Assembly (NCBI RefSeq): GCF_900106095.1
Contig: NZ_FNUD01000002.1
Span: forward strand, 1,137,501-1,201,500
Length of the DNA: 64,000 bases
Direction: 5' to 3'
Source: Pseudomonas deceptionensis
Lineage (GTDB): Bacteria; Pseudomonadota; Gammaproteobacteria; Pseudomonadales; Pseudomonadaceae
The notes below the pieces were generated by a model. It was given only the letters and a program-made list of their open reading frames with translations, was not told the DNA's origin and did not search any database. Of the stretch, positions 35,287 through 43,632 are shown piece by piece; position 1 is the stretch's first letter; each line of letters starts with the position of its first letter. Both the position numbers and the translations under genes were made by a program.

Positions 35287-36150
35287 GTGTTAAGTGCCGA
35301 GCTGAAAGCGTTTTACCGGGTGGCCCAGTTGGGCAGCATTACTCAGGCCGCGAAAAAGCTCGGGCTTAGCCAGCCGACTGTGACCACGCAAATCCGCAAC
35401 CTCGAAAGCAAGTACGCCGTGGAGCTGTTCTATCGCGGCGCACGGCGCCTGACCCTCAGCGATGAGGGTGTGCGCTTGCTGCCGATGGTCAAGGCGCTGC
35501 TCCAGCAAGAAGCCGACATTGAGTTCTTTTTGCGCAACAGCGGTCAGGGTATGGGCACCTTGCGCATCGCCGCCACGGCGCCGTATTACATCCTCGATCT
35601 GGTGAAGGCCTTTCGAGAGCGCTTGCCGCAGATCGAAGTGTCGGTGGACATCGGCAACTCCCAGCAGGTGCTTGAAGCGCTGGATGAATACCGGGTCGAC
35701 ATCGCCGCTTCGTCGCAGTTACTGGAGGACCCGCGCCTGATTCGCCGCGTACTCGGCACCGATCCGCTGGTGCTGGCGGTGCATCGCAATCACCCGCTGG
35801 CCAAGCTCGAACACGTGCCATTGAGTGCGCTGGCGGGGCATTGCCTGTTGATGCGCGAACAGGGCTCGACCACGCGCAAGCTGACAGAAGAACTGCTTGA
35901 AAGCGCCGGTGTGAGTTTTGGCCCATTGCTGGAGATTGGCAGCCGCGAGTCGATCCGCGAGGCGGTATTGCGCAACATCGGCATCAGCATCATTGCCCGG
36001 CAAGAGGTGCCCCACGACCCGCAGCTTCGGGTGCTGACCCTGGAAAATGCGCCGGTCATTCACGAATATCTGTACTGCCTCAAAGAGCGCAAATCGGCGC
36101 GTTTGCCCGCGGCATTTCTGGGGCTGGCGCAGGAAATGGCCCCGGCCTGA
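35287..36150 (+). CDS. LysR-family transcriptional regulator
   Basis: GTG 35287 starts a 287-residue LysR protein; the frame is open upstream only in the end of cadA. The N-terminal helix-turn-helix reads FYRVAQLGSITQAAKKLGLS then QPTVTTQIRNLE. The effector domain follows from about residue 90 (GTLRIAATAPYYILDLV). The gene is 16 bases after cadA yet also directly upstream of the aminophosphonate transport cluster on the same strand, across a 310-base gap with two REP elements. LysR proteins commonly neighbour such phosphonate clusters, so I think it regulates that cluster. I see no evidence for a metal-related role. Confidence 0.85.
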   Translation: MLSAELKAFYRVAQLGSITQAAKKLGLSQPTVTTQIRNLESKYAVELFYRGARRLTLSDEGVRLLPMVKALLQQEADIEFFLRNSGQGMGTLRIAATAPYYILDLVKAFRERLPQIEVSVDIGNSQQVLEALDEYRVDIAASSQLLEDPRLIRRVLGTDPLVLAVHRNHPLAKLEHVPLSALAGHCLLMREQGSTTRKLTEELLESAGVSFGPLLEIGSRESIREAVLRNIGISIIARQEVPHDPQLRVLTLENAPVIHEYLYCLKERKSARLPAAFLGLAQEMAPA

Positions 36151-36157
36151 GATTTTT

Positions 36158-36257
36158 TGTAGCCGCTGCCGAAGGCGGCGATAAGGGCCGAAGGACCTTT
36201 GCTCTTGAAACAGCGCGACCCCTGCGGGCTCGATCGCAGCCTTCGGCAGCGGCTACA
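36158..36257. repeat. REP palindrome, GTAGCCGCTG type
   Basis: TGTAGCCGCTGCCGAAGG pairs with CCTTCGGCAGCGGCTACA; the arms enclose GGCGATAAGGGCCGAAGGAC and a centre that includes TCGATCGCAG. It begins eight bases after the LysR stop. Confidence 0.85.
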
Positions 36258-36268
36258 GGACAACGGCA

Positions 36269-36300
36269 ACTGTGGGCGCGAGCCTGCTCGCTCCCACAGT
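36269..36300. repeat. Short REP palindrome, GTGGGAGCGAG type
   Basis: ACTGTGGGCGCGAGC and GCTCGCTCCCACAGT pair with one mismatch around two bases. This is a centre-deleted copy of the GTGGGAGCGAG element, directly after the other repeat class. The remaining 160 bases to the ABC transporter gene must hold its promoter; I could not place boxes. Confidence 0.8.
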
Positions 36301-36460
36301 AGGGCTTGACCTACAACAGAGTATCTACAGGGATCAGATTGCTTAAGGCGTTCACTACCCAAATCCACCAATACCACTATCGGCAGCTTTGGCCTTGCTG
36401 CCACATCTTGTACGCATTGCGTCTCTAGGATGACCCCCATCTGCTTGATGAGGTGCATCC

Positions 36461-37537
36461 ATGAACCGCTCGAACGCAACCGCTTTGACCCAACCCGGCG
36501 TACCGATGAAGGTGCGCAATGTGAGCAAGCGCTTTGGCGCCTTTACCGCGCTGGACAACGTCTCGCTGGACGTGGCCGCAGGCGAGTTGGTGTGTCTGCT
36601 CGGGCCTTCCGGCTGCGGCAAGACCACGCTGTTGCGTTGCATCGCAGGGCTGGAGCGCCAGGACAACGGTGCGTTGTACCTCGGTGAGCGCGATGTGTCC
36701 GATCTCGCCCCTCAAGCCCGAGATTACGGGATTCTGTTTCAGTCCTACGCCCTGTTCCCCAATCTGAGCGTTGAAGCCAACATCGCCTACGGCCTGGCCG
36801 GCAGCAATCGCGATGTGGTGCGCAAGCGGGTTGGCGACATGCTGGAGCTGGTGGGCCTGACCGGCAGCGAAAAGAAGTTCCCTGGCCAGCTTTCCGGCGG
36901 CCAGCAGCAACGTGTTGCCCTGGCCCGCGCGCTGGCGCCGTCGCCGTCCTTGCTGTTGCTCGACGAGCCGATGTCGGCGCTGGATGCCCGGGTACGTGAG
37001 CACCTGTGTACCGAGCTGCGCCAACTGCAGCGCAGCCTGGGGATCACCACCTTGATGGTGACCCACAACCAGGACGAAGCCATGTTGATGGCTGACCGCA
37101 TCGCCGTGATGAACAACGGCAAGGTCGAGCAATACGCCACCCCGCAAGAAATCTACGACAAACCCGCCACGCCGTTTGTCGCCGAGTTTGTCGGGCAGGG
37201 CAACTGGCTTCCATTCCAGCGCAGCAGTGACAGCCACGCGCAGGTGGGCGGGATGAACATGCGTCTGGCAGACGACGCCGGGCGGGCCGCCTCGGGCCGT
37301 TTGTTCTGTCGCCCCGAAGCCATCAGCGTCAACCCGGTGCTGCACCAGGAAAACCTGTTCCCGGCGCGGGTGCGTGAAATCACCTTTCTGGGCAACCGGT
37401 GCCGCATGAGTTTTGAGCTCAACCATTTGCCGGGCCATGCGCTGACCGCCGAAGTCGGCAGCCAGGACTTGCCGCGCCTTGGCGCTCCGGACATTTTTGT
37501 CGCCCTGCCGCCGGGCAGCCTGCAGGTGTTTGCCTGA
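36461..37537 (+). CDS. Putative 2-aminoethylphosphonate ABC transporter, ATP-binding protein (PhnT type)
   Basis: The 358-residue ATPase has Walker A GPSGCGKTT, Q-loop FQSYALFPNL, signature LSGGQQQRVALARAL, Walker B LLLLDEPMSALD and the switch His in MVTHNQDEAM. A TOBE-like C-terminal domain of about 100 residues starts near 245. It belongs to the spermidine/iron/phosphonate subgroup (CUT1/POPT-like). Its neighbours match the 2-aminoethylphosphonate importer group known as PhnSTU, which supports the substrate assignment; that part is inference from context and family. The permease gene starts one base after the stop. Confidence 0.86.
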   Translation: MNRSNATALTQPGVPMKVRNVSKRFGAFTALDNVSLDVAAGELVCLLGPSGCGKTTLLRCIAGLERQDNGALYLGERDVSDLAPQARDYGILFQSYALFPNLSVEANIAYGLAGSNRDVVRKRVGDMLELVGLTGSEKKFPGQLSGGQQQRVALARALAPSPSLLLLDEPMSALDARVREHLCTELRQLQRSLGITTLMVTHNQDEAMLMADRIAVMNNGKVEQYATPQEIYDKPATPFVAEFVGQGNWLPFQRSSDSHAQVGGMNMRLADDAGRAASGRLFCRPEAISVNPVLHQENLFPARVREITFLGNRCRMSFELNHLPGHALTAEVGSQDLPRLGAPDIFVALPPGSLQVFA

Positions 37538-37538
37538 T

Positions 37539-39263
37539 ATGGCCGCGCAAATGACCTTGCCGTTACCCGGCAAAGTGACCCGCAAAGCCTCGAAGGCGGA
37601 GCTCGGTGACCGCATCTTCGTCGTGGGCGGCAAGCTGCTGTTGCTGCTGCTGTTGGGCGTCGCGGTGCTGATGCCGTTGCTGGCGATTTTCTGGCGCGGG
37701 TTCAGTGCCGAAGATGGCCAGGGCGGCGGTTGGGTCGCCGCACGGGAGCTGGTCACCAGCGATAACTTCCACTGGCTGGTGGGCAATAGCCTCAAAGTTG
37801 CGCTCAGCGTAGCGGCAATTGTTGTACCGCTGGCATACCTGTTTGCCTACGCCCTGCAACGCACCATGATCCCCGGCAAGCGTATCTGGCGCGGGATGTC
37901 GCTGTTGCCGCTGATGGCTCCGTCGATGTTGCCGGGCATTGCGCTGGTTTACCTGTTCGGTAACCAGGGCATGTTGCGCGGGCTCATTTCGGACAACATC
38001 TACGGCTTCTGGGGGATCGTGCTCGGTGAAGTGATTTATACCTTCCCCCACGCGTTGATGATTTTGCTGTCGGCCTTGTCGCTGGCCGATGCGCGCTTGT
38101 TTGACGCGGCATCGAGCATGGGCGCCGGTCCGTTTAAAGCCTTTCGCAGCATCACCTGGCCAGGCACCAAACAGGCCGTGTTCGCGGCGTTCTGCCTGGT
38201 GTTCACCCTGACCATCACCGACTTCGGTGTGCCCGTTGTAGTGGGCGGCGACTATCAAGTGCTGGCGCTGGAAGCCTACAAGGCCGTGGTCGGGCAGCAG
38301 CAATTCGGTCGCGGCGCGCTGATCGGCATGGTCTTGCTACTGCCTGCGTTGTTCAGCTTCGGGGTCGATGCCTGGCTGCGCCGCCAGCATGGCGATTCCA
38401 TGAGTGGCCGCGCCCAGGTGTTCAAACCAGTGCCTTCCAAAGTGCGTGACCGCTGCTACCTGACCATCGTGCTGCTGATCTGCGCCATTTTGCTGCTGGT
38501 ATTCGGCATGGCGGTGTACTCGTCGCTGGTCAAGTTCTGGCCGTACAACCTGTCCTTGTCGCTCAACCACTACCAATTCAACGACACGGCCGGCGGCGGC
38601 TGGCTGGCCTATCGCAACAGCGTGACGATGGCGGTGTGTACGGCCTTGATCGGCAGTGCGGTCATCTTCACCGGTGCCTATCTGATGGAGAAAACCAAGG
38701 GCCAGAAAGGACTCAACCTGGCCCTGCGCATGCTCAGCTTTGTGCCGATGGCGGTGCCCGGCCTGGTGCTTGGCCTGGGCTACGTGTTCTTTTTCAACTT
38801 GCCCGGCAACCCGCTTCACGTGCTCTACGGCACCATGACTCTGCTGGTGGTGTGCACCATTGCTCACTATTTGACCACCGCACAAATGACCGCCACGACG
38901 GCACTGCGTCAGCTCGACGGCGAATTCGAAGCTGCTGCGCTGTCGCTCAAGGCCCCTCTGTATCGCCATTACTGGCGCGTCACCGTACCGATCTGCCTGC
39001 CGGCGCTGCTGGACATCATCCGCTACCTGTTTGTCTCGGCGATGACCACCGTGTCAGCGGCGATCTTCCTCTACAGCCCCGACACCATCCTGGCGGCGGT
39101 GGCGGTGCTGAACATGGACGACGCCGGCAACGTGGGCGGCGCGGCGGCCATGTCGACCCTGATCCTGTTCACCTCGGCAGGTGTGTCCCTGCTGCTGGCC
39201 TGGGCTTCGCGCGGCCTGCTGCGCCGCTCCCAGGCCTGGCGCCAGGGCGCTCCTGCTCAATGA
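37539..39263 (+). CDS. Putative 2-aminoethylphosphonate ABC transporter, fused permease (PhnU type)
   Basis: From ATG 37539 the product has 574 residues and about 12 membrane helices, two permease units on a single chain. Each half has the ATPase-coupling EAA loop: DAASSMGAGPFKAFRSITWP in the first half and EAAALSLKAPLYRHYWRVTV-like sequence in the second. This fused form is typical of the Fe(III)/AEP group of importers, where a homodimer is not needed. The gene sits between ATPase and substrate-binding genes with gaps of one and 47 bases, so one operon is clear. Confidence 0.87.
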   Translation: MAAQMTLPLPGKVTRKASKAELGDRIFVVGGKLLLLLLLGVAVLMPLLAIFWRGFSAEDGQGGGWVAARELVTSDNFHWLVGNSLKVALSVAAIVVPLAYLFAYALQRTMIPGKRIWRGMSLLPLMAPSMLPGIALVYLFGNQGMLRGLISDNIYGFWGIVLGEVIYTFPHALMILLSALSLADARLFDAASSMGAGPFKAFRSITWPGTKQAVFAAFCLVFTLTITDFGVPVVVGGDYQVLALEAYKAVVGQQQFGRGALIGMVLLLPALFSFGVDAWLRRQHGDSMSGRAQVFKPVPSKVRDRCYLTIVLLICAILLLVFGMAVYSSLVKFWPYNLSLSLNHYQFNDTAGGGWLAYRNSVTMAVCTALIGSAVIFTGAYLMEKTKGQKGLNLALRMLSFVPMAVPGLVLGLGYVFFFNLPGNPLHVLYGTMTLLVVCTIAHYLTTAQMTATTALRQLDGEFEAAALSLKAPLYRHYWRVTVPICLPALLDIIRYLFVSAMTTVSAAIFLYSPDTILAAVAVLNMDDAGNVGGAAAMSTLILFTSAGVSLLLAWASRGLLRRSQAWRQGAPAQ

Positions 39264-39310
39264 TTCGTGCCCTCTCAATCCAGCCCCTACCACCTAAAAG
39301 GAACCGCACC

Positions 39311-40333
39311 ATGTTCAAGCCACTTGCTCTTGCCGCTGCTGTCCTCACTGCTTTTAGCTTCAACGCGTTTGCTGCCAAAACCGAGCTGACCGTGTACACG
39401 GCCCTCGAAGCCGAGCAGCTCAAAACCTATAAGCAGGCTTTTGAGAAGGCCAACCCGGACGTCGAGATCAAGTGGGTGCGCGACTCCACCGGCATCATCA
39501 CGGCCAAGTTGCTGGCTGAGAAAGCCCGCCCGCAAGCGGATGCAGTGTGGGGGCTGGCCGCGTCCAGCCTGGCGATCCTCGACCAGCAGGGCATGCTGCA
39601 AAGCTATGCGCCCAAAGACCTGGCCAAGATCGGCGCCAACTACCGCGATACGGCCAACCCGCCTGCCTGGGTGGGGATGGACGTGTGGGCCGCCACCATT
39701 TGCTTCAACACCATCGAAGCCGAAAAGCAGGGCCTGACCAAGCCGGTGAGCTGGCAAGACCTGACCAAGCCCGAGTACAAGGGCAAGATCGTCATGCCTA
39801 ACCCGGCTTCGTCCGGCACCGGTTTTCTGGACGTGAGTGCGTGGCTGCAAACCTTCGGTGAGAAGCAGGGCTGGCAGTTCATGGATGATCTGCACCAGAA
39901 CATCGGCCAGTACGTCCACTCGGGTTCCAAGCCGTGCAAGCTGGCGGCCTCGGGTGAGTTCCCGATCGGCATTTCGTTTGAATACCCGGCCGTGCAGCTC
40001 AAGCGCCAGGGCGCACCGCTGGACATCGTGTTGCCAAAAGAAGGCCTGGGCTGGGAAATCGAAGCCACTGCCGTGATCAAAGGCACACCGCATGAAGAGG
40101 CGGCGAAAAAGCTGGCTGACTTCTCCGCCAGCCCTGCAGCGATGGAGCTTTATAAAGAGAACTTTGCGGTACTGGCGCAGCCCGGCATTGCCAAGCCACA
40201 GACGGAACTGCCGGCCGATTATGAGCAACGCCTGATCAAAAACGACTTCGCCTGGGCCTCCAAGAACCGCGACAGCATTCTGGCCGAATGGCGCAAGCGC
40301 TATGACGGCAAGTCCGAGAAAGTGGCGCAGTAA
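39311..40333 (+). CDS. Putative 2-aminoethylphosphonate ABC transporter, substrate-binding protein (PhnS type)
   Basis: The 340-residue product starts at ATG 39311, with AAGGAA upstream. A Sec signal peptide ends near SFNAFA-AKTELT. The mature protein is of the extracellular solute-binding type 2 (iron/phosphonate) class: LTVYTALEAEQLKTYKQAF, WVRDSTGIITAKLLAEK and NPASSGTGFLDV. It has no lipobox, so it is a free periplasmic protein. Length and motifs agree with the AEP-binding group rather than the iron-binding FbpA group, though I cannot exclude another phosphorylated ligand. A double-hairpin repeat follows and may help set its mRNA level above that of the enzymes downstream. Confidence 0.87.
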   Translation: MFKPLALAAAVLTAFSFNAFAAKTELTVYTALEAEQLKTYKQAFEKANPDVEIKWVRDSTGIITAKLLAEKARPQADAVWGLAASSLAILDQQGMLQSYAPKDLAKIGANYRDTANPPAWVGMDVWAATICFNTIEAEKQGLTKPVSWQDLTKPEYKGKIVMPNPASSGTGFLDVSAWLQTFGEKQGWQFMDDLHQNIGQYVHSGSKPCKLAASGEFPIGISFEYPAVQLKRQGAPLDIVLPKEGLGWEIEATAVIKGTPHEEAAKKLADFSASPAAMELYKENFAVLAQPGIAKPQTELPADYEQRLIKNDFAWASKNRDSILAEWRKRYDGKSEKVAQ

Positions 40334-40335
40334 AG

Positions 40336-40449
40336 CCCCTCACCCCAACCCTCTCCCACAGGGAGAGGGCGCTTGATCGGGGTGTTCCCGAATAGTGTGT
40401 ACGACTCAAATCTGCCCCCTCTCCCTCTGGGAGAGGGCTGGGGTGAGGG
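40336..40449. repeat. Nested palindrome of the CCCTCTCCC class inside the phosphonate operon
   Basis: Outer arms CCCCTCACCCCAACCCTCTC and the matching GAGAGGGCTGGGGTGAGGG enclose two small hairpins, CCCTCTCCC-ACA-GGGAGAGGG (40349-40369) and CCCTCTCCC-TCT-GGGAGAGGG (from 40417). It separates the substrate-binding protein gene from the FAD enzyme gene. Confidence 0.85.
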
Positions 40450-40473
40450 TTGTGGCTATACAAGGACTTCAAG

Positions 40474-41607
40474 ATGTCCCAATCCGATTCAATCCTTATC
40501 GTCGGCGCTGGCATTCTGGGCTTGTCCCATGCCTACGCCGCTGCAAGACGCGGGCTCAAGGTGCGCGTATTCGAGCGCACCGCCACGCCCTTGGGTGCTT
40601 CGGTACGCAACTTTGGCCAGGCACTGGTCACCGGCCAACCTCCCGGCGTGATGCTCGATCTGGCCCGTGCCAGCCGCAGCATTTGGGCTGACTGGGCACC
40701 GCGCGCAGGCTTTGAGCTCAAGCGTAATGGCTCATACCTGTTCGCCCGCACCGAAGCCGAAGAGCACTTGCTGGATGCTTTCTGCCAAGGCCGGGCTCGC
40801 GAATTTGGCTATCGCGCCGAACTGCTGCGCGGTGCAGAAATGGACGCGCTGTACGGCGGTCAATTCAGCCATCACCGTGCTGCGTTGCATGGTCTGGACG
40901 ACCAGCAGGTCTATTCCCGGGAAGCGATTCCGGCATTGATTGCGTATCTGCAGCGTGACCTGGGTGTCGAGTTTCATTTTTCGACCCTGGTGCGCGACGT
41001 CGAGCCCGGTCAGGTCCACACCACAGCGGGCAGTTTCAAGGGTTCACAGGTGATTGTGTGTTCGGGTCACGATTACCTGACGTTGCTGGCTGAGCCGCTG
41101 GCCAAACTCAGTCCGCAGATTTGCCGCCTGCAAATGCTGCGCGTGCGACCCAAAGTCGATTTGAAGCTGCAACACGCCCTGATGACCGGGTTGAGCTGTG
41201 TGCATTACGGCGCCTTTGCCGACCTGCCGCAAGCGGCGGCGGTGCAGAACGAAATTCTGCGCGACAGCCCGCATCTGGATCAGCACGGCATTCATCTACT
41301 GATCAGCCCAACCCCTTACGGCGACCTGATTGTCGGTGATTCTCACGATTACGGCCGGGATCCATCGCCCTTTAACGGTGAACAGGTGGATAACTGGATG
41401 CTGCAACTCTGCGAAGAAACCCTTGGCTGTGAAGTCCGGGTGGTCGAGCGCTGGCAGGGGGTCTATGGTGCGAAAGGGGCCAAGCCGTTCTCCTGGCTGG
41501 AGGTGGCGCCCGGCTTGAATGCGGCGCTGATGCACTCCGGCGTCGGCATGAGCGTGGGCCCGGCGATGGCCGAGGGCAATATCGCCCGGTTGCTGGAGGA
41601 GAGGTGA
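40474..41607 (+). CDS. FAD-dependent oxidoreductase of phosphonate operons (TIGR03364 type)
   Basis: From ATG 40474 the enzyme has 377 residues. The N-terminal dinucleotide fold is ILIVGAGILGLSHAYAAARR and then RVFERT. The D-amino-acid-oxidase-like (DAO) body follows, with VYSREAIPALIAYLQRDLG near residue 155 and the terminal GVGMSVGPAMAEG. Known relatives in aminophosphonate operons oxidise glycine-like or N-substituted amines, and some act on 2-aminoethylphosphonate or its N-methyl form. The next gene, a PhnZ-like HD oxygenase, overlaps its stop by one base, so the pair is coupled. Substrate identity is inferred. Confidence 0.84.
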   Translation: MSQSDSILIVGAGILGLSHAYAAARRGLKVRVFERTATPLGASVRNFGQALVTGQPPGVMLDLARASRSIWADWAPRAGFELKRNGSYLFARTEAEEHLLDAFCQGRAREFGYRAELLRGAEMDALYGGQFSHHRAALHGLDDQQVYSREAIPALIAYLQRDLGVEFHFSTLVRDVEPGQVHTTAGSFKGSQVIVCSGHDYLTLLAEPLAKLSPQICRLQMLRVRPKVDLKLQHALMTGLSCVHYGAFADLPQAAAVQNEILRDSPHLDQHGIHLLISPTPYGDLIVGDSHDYGRDPSPFNGEQVDNWMLQLCEETLGCEVRVVERWQGVYGAKGAKPFSWLEVAPGLNAALMHSGVGMSVGPAMAEGNIARLLEER

Positions 41608-42164
41608 TGACTCACGCGCAGCAAGTGGTTGAAGACGTTTTTGGCTTGTATCAGCAATACGGCACTGACGATTACATCGGCGAGCCGGTGTCGCAAATCG
41701 AGCATATGTCCCAGGCCGCGCAGCTTGCGCTGAATGAGGGCTGTGATGATGAAGTGATCCTGGCGGCGTTCTTTCACGATATTGGCCACTTCTGCGGCAA
41801 TAATGCACAGAACATGGGCGGATATGGTGTGGTCAGTCATGAGCTGGTAGGCGCCCGCTATTTGCGCCGTGCAGGCTTCAGCGAACGGCTGGCCAAGCTG
41901 GTGGAGTACCACGTGCAGGCCAAGCGCTACCTGACCTTGCGTCAGCCGGGGTATTACGACCTGCTGAGTGAAGCCAGTATTCGTACGCTGGGGTATCAGG
42001 GCGGCGTGATGAGCGAGGCCGAGGCGGATGCATTCGAGCAAGACCCACTGTGCCAGCTCAGCCTGCGCATGCGGGTCTGGGATGAGCAGGCCAAGGAAAT
42101 GCACGTGCCACTGATCGACCTGCAACTCCTCAAGAACAAGGCCGTCCGCCTGTTAGAGGCTTAA
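41607..42164 (+). CDS. phnZ: PhnZ-like HD-domain diiron oxygenase
   Basis: ATG 41607, after GGAGGAGAGG, gives 185 residues. The HD metal site is present: His in QIEHMSQ, the pair FFHDIGHF and a later His in LVEYHVQAK. The segment YIGEPVSQIEH has a Tyr and Glu at -10 and -7 from the first His, the same spacing as the Tyr24/Glu27/His34 trio of PhnZ. In PhnZ these residues close the site over (R)-1-hydroxy-2-aminoethylphosphonate, which is cleaved to glycine and phosphate using O2 and a mixed-valent diiron centre. A PhnY-type hydroxylase would be needed, and none lies in the window. The assignment to PhnZ over TmpB-like relatives is likely but not certain. Confidence 0.83.
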   Translation: MTHAQQVVEDVFGLYQQYGTDDYIGEPVSQIEHMSQAAQLALNEGCDDEVILAAFFHDIGHFCGNNAQNMGGYGVVSHELVGARYLRRAGFSERLAKLVEYHVQAKRYLTLRQPGYYDLLSEASIRTLGYQGGVMSEAEADAFEQDPLCQLSLRMRVWDEQAKEMHVPLIDLQLLKNKAVRLLEA

Positions 42165-42175
42165 GCACCCATTCT

Positions 42176-42250
42176 TGTGGGAGCAAGCCTGCTCGCGAAA
42201 CAAACGACGCGGTGTATCAGCGATCCAATCGCGAGCAGGCTCGCTCCCAC
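42176..42250. repeat. REP palindrome, GTGGGAGCGAG type
   Basis: TGTGGGAGCAAGCCTGCTCG and CGCGAGCAGGCTCGCTCCCA flank a centre of about 32 bases; one base differs between arms. It lies between the phosphonate operon and the convergent GTPase gene. Confidence 0.85.
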
Positions 42251-42267
42251 GGGGGTTGAGTCGGTAC

Positions 42268-43632
42268 TTAGATCTGCCCGGCCAACGCCTCGATCTGCTC
42301 CTGGCGCTCAGCCTGGTTCAGCTTCGGATGCGGGTTGAGCGACGACCATTGCGGGTGCGCGCGGGCTTTGTTCAGGGCTTCGGGCAATTTGCCCTCGCGC
42401 CAGGTTTTGTCCTGCGGGGTGGCGACCTTGATGCTCTCCACCGCCGCATGCCCACGGGCATTGAGCGCATGCAGCAACTGTCGTTGGCGCAAGGCCAGCA
42501 GGCGCAACACGCTGTCGTCCACCGTCAACTCACGCTGGCCCTTGAGCTTGCCCAGCAAGCGGCTGCCGTAGCTGCGTGCGGTTTGCAGCGCCCCGCCGGC
42601 AATCGCCCCGGCCAATGCGGCTGCGCCCAGGGTCAGGCCGCCGACCATCAGGTCCACTCCAGCCCCGGCCGCCGCGCCTGCGGCAATCCCGCTACCGACC
42701 CGAACACCCAAGTGCTTGAGGGTTTCGGGGTTGAACAAGTCATCGCCCCAGCGCCCATCGAGCAACGGCAAGTCACTGGCGGCTGCATCGCTGGTGCGAA
42801 AGCCATACAGTTTGAGCATTGCCTCAACGCAGCGCTGCTCACGCTGACGGATCGCTTCACGCAGTTGCTGGATGGCCTGTTGTTCGGCGGCTTTTTCGCT
42901 GACCACGCTGCGTCGACATGCGGCGCAGTCGATCAATAATTCGGCGATCAAGCGCAGCGCACTGTGCTTGCGGGCTTCTCGTTGGGCCTCCTGGTCTGTA
43001 ATCAGACGCTGCAGCGCCCCCCGTGAATGTTCCAGCAGCAGGGCCAGGCTTTCATACAAACGACGCTCGCCATCTTCAGGCGGGGCCACGCTGTCAAACC
43101 GCACCAGTGCATGCAAGCCCAGTCGTGCCAGAGCTTCGCGCCACTCGGGTTCGCGATGCTGCGGGCTGCTGACAAAATTGAGTACCGGCAGCAGCGGTCT
43201 GCCGCAACTGGCGAGCACACGGAGTTCGTCGCGGTACTTGGCCAGTACCGGCTCGCGGGCGTCGATCACATACAGTCCCGCATCCGATGCCAGCAGTTGG
43301 CGCAGTACTTTGGCTTCCTGCTCAAAACGCTGGCGCGCCTCGCTGCCTTCGAGAAACCGTGCCACCCGCGCCGGGCCATCAAGGCGTTCGCCGGGGTGGT
43401 CGAGGCGCTCGAGGTAGTCGAGCAGGGCGATGGCATCTTCCAGCCCCGGCGTGTCGTACAGCTCCAGCAACGGCTCGCCGTCTACCGAGAGCCGTGCGCC
43501 TTCGACATGGCGCGTGGTACTGGGGCGATGGGACACTTCGCCAAAGCCGACATCCCGGGTCAGGGTGCGCAGCAATGAGGTTTTGCCGACATTGGTGTGG
43601 CCGACTACGGCCAGCGTGAGTGGCTTAGTCAT
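42268..43632 (-). CDS. GTPase with DUF3482 domain
   Basis: The 454-residue protein has an N-terminal Era-like GTPase domain: G1 GHTNVGKTSLL (residues 11-21), a G3 DTPGL at about residue 61, and further switch elements. The remainder, about 290-360, contains two Gly/Ala-rich hydrophobic helices (VGSGIAAGAAAGAGVDLMVG and ALAGAIAGGAL) likely to insert into or associate with the membrane. DUF3482 GTPases nearly always sit behind a DUF2868 membrane protein, and here it overlaps that gene by eight bases. The cellular role is unknown; the pair is probably a membrane-linked switch. Confidence 0.85.
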   Translation of the reverse strand: MTKPLTLAVVGHTNVGKTSLLRTLTRDVGFGEVSHRPSTTRHVEGARLSVDGEPLLELYDTPGLEDAIALLDYLERLDHPGERLDGPARVARFLEGSEARQRFEQEAKVLRQLLASDAGLYVIDAREPVLAKYRDELRVLASCGRPLLPVLNFVSSPQHREPEWREALARLGLHALVRFDSVAPPEDGERRLYESLALLLEHSRGALQRLITDQEAQREARKHSALRLIAELLIDCAACRRSVVSEKAAEQQAIQQLREAIRQREQRCVEAMLKLYGFRTSDAAASDLPLLDGRWGDDLFNPETLKHLGVRVGSGIAAGAAAGAGVDLMVGGLTLGAAALAGAIAGGALQTARSYGSRLLGKLKGQRELTVDDSVLRLLALRQRQLLHALNARGHAAVESIKVATPQDKTWREGKLPEALNKARAHPQWSSLNPHPKLNQAERQEQIEALAGQI

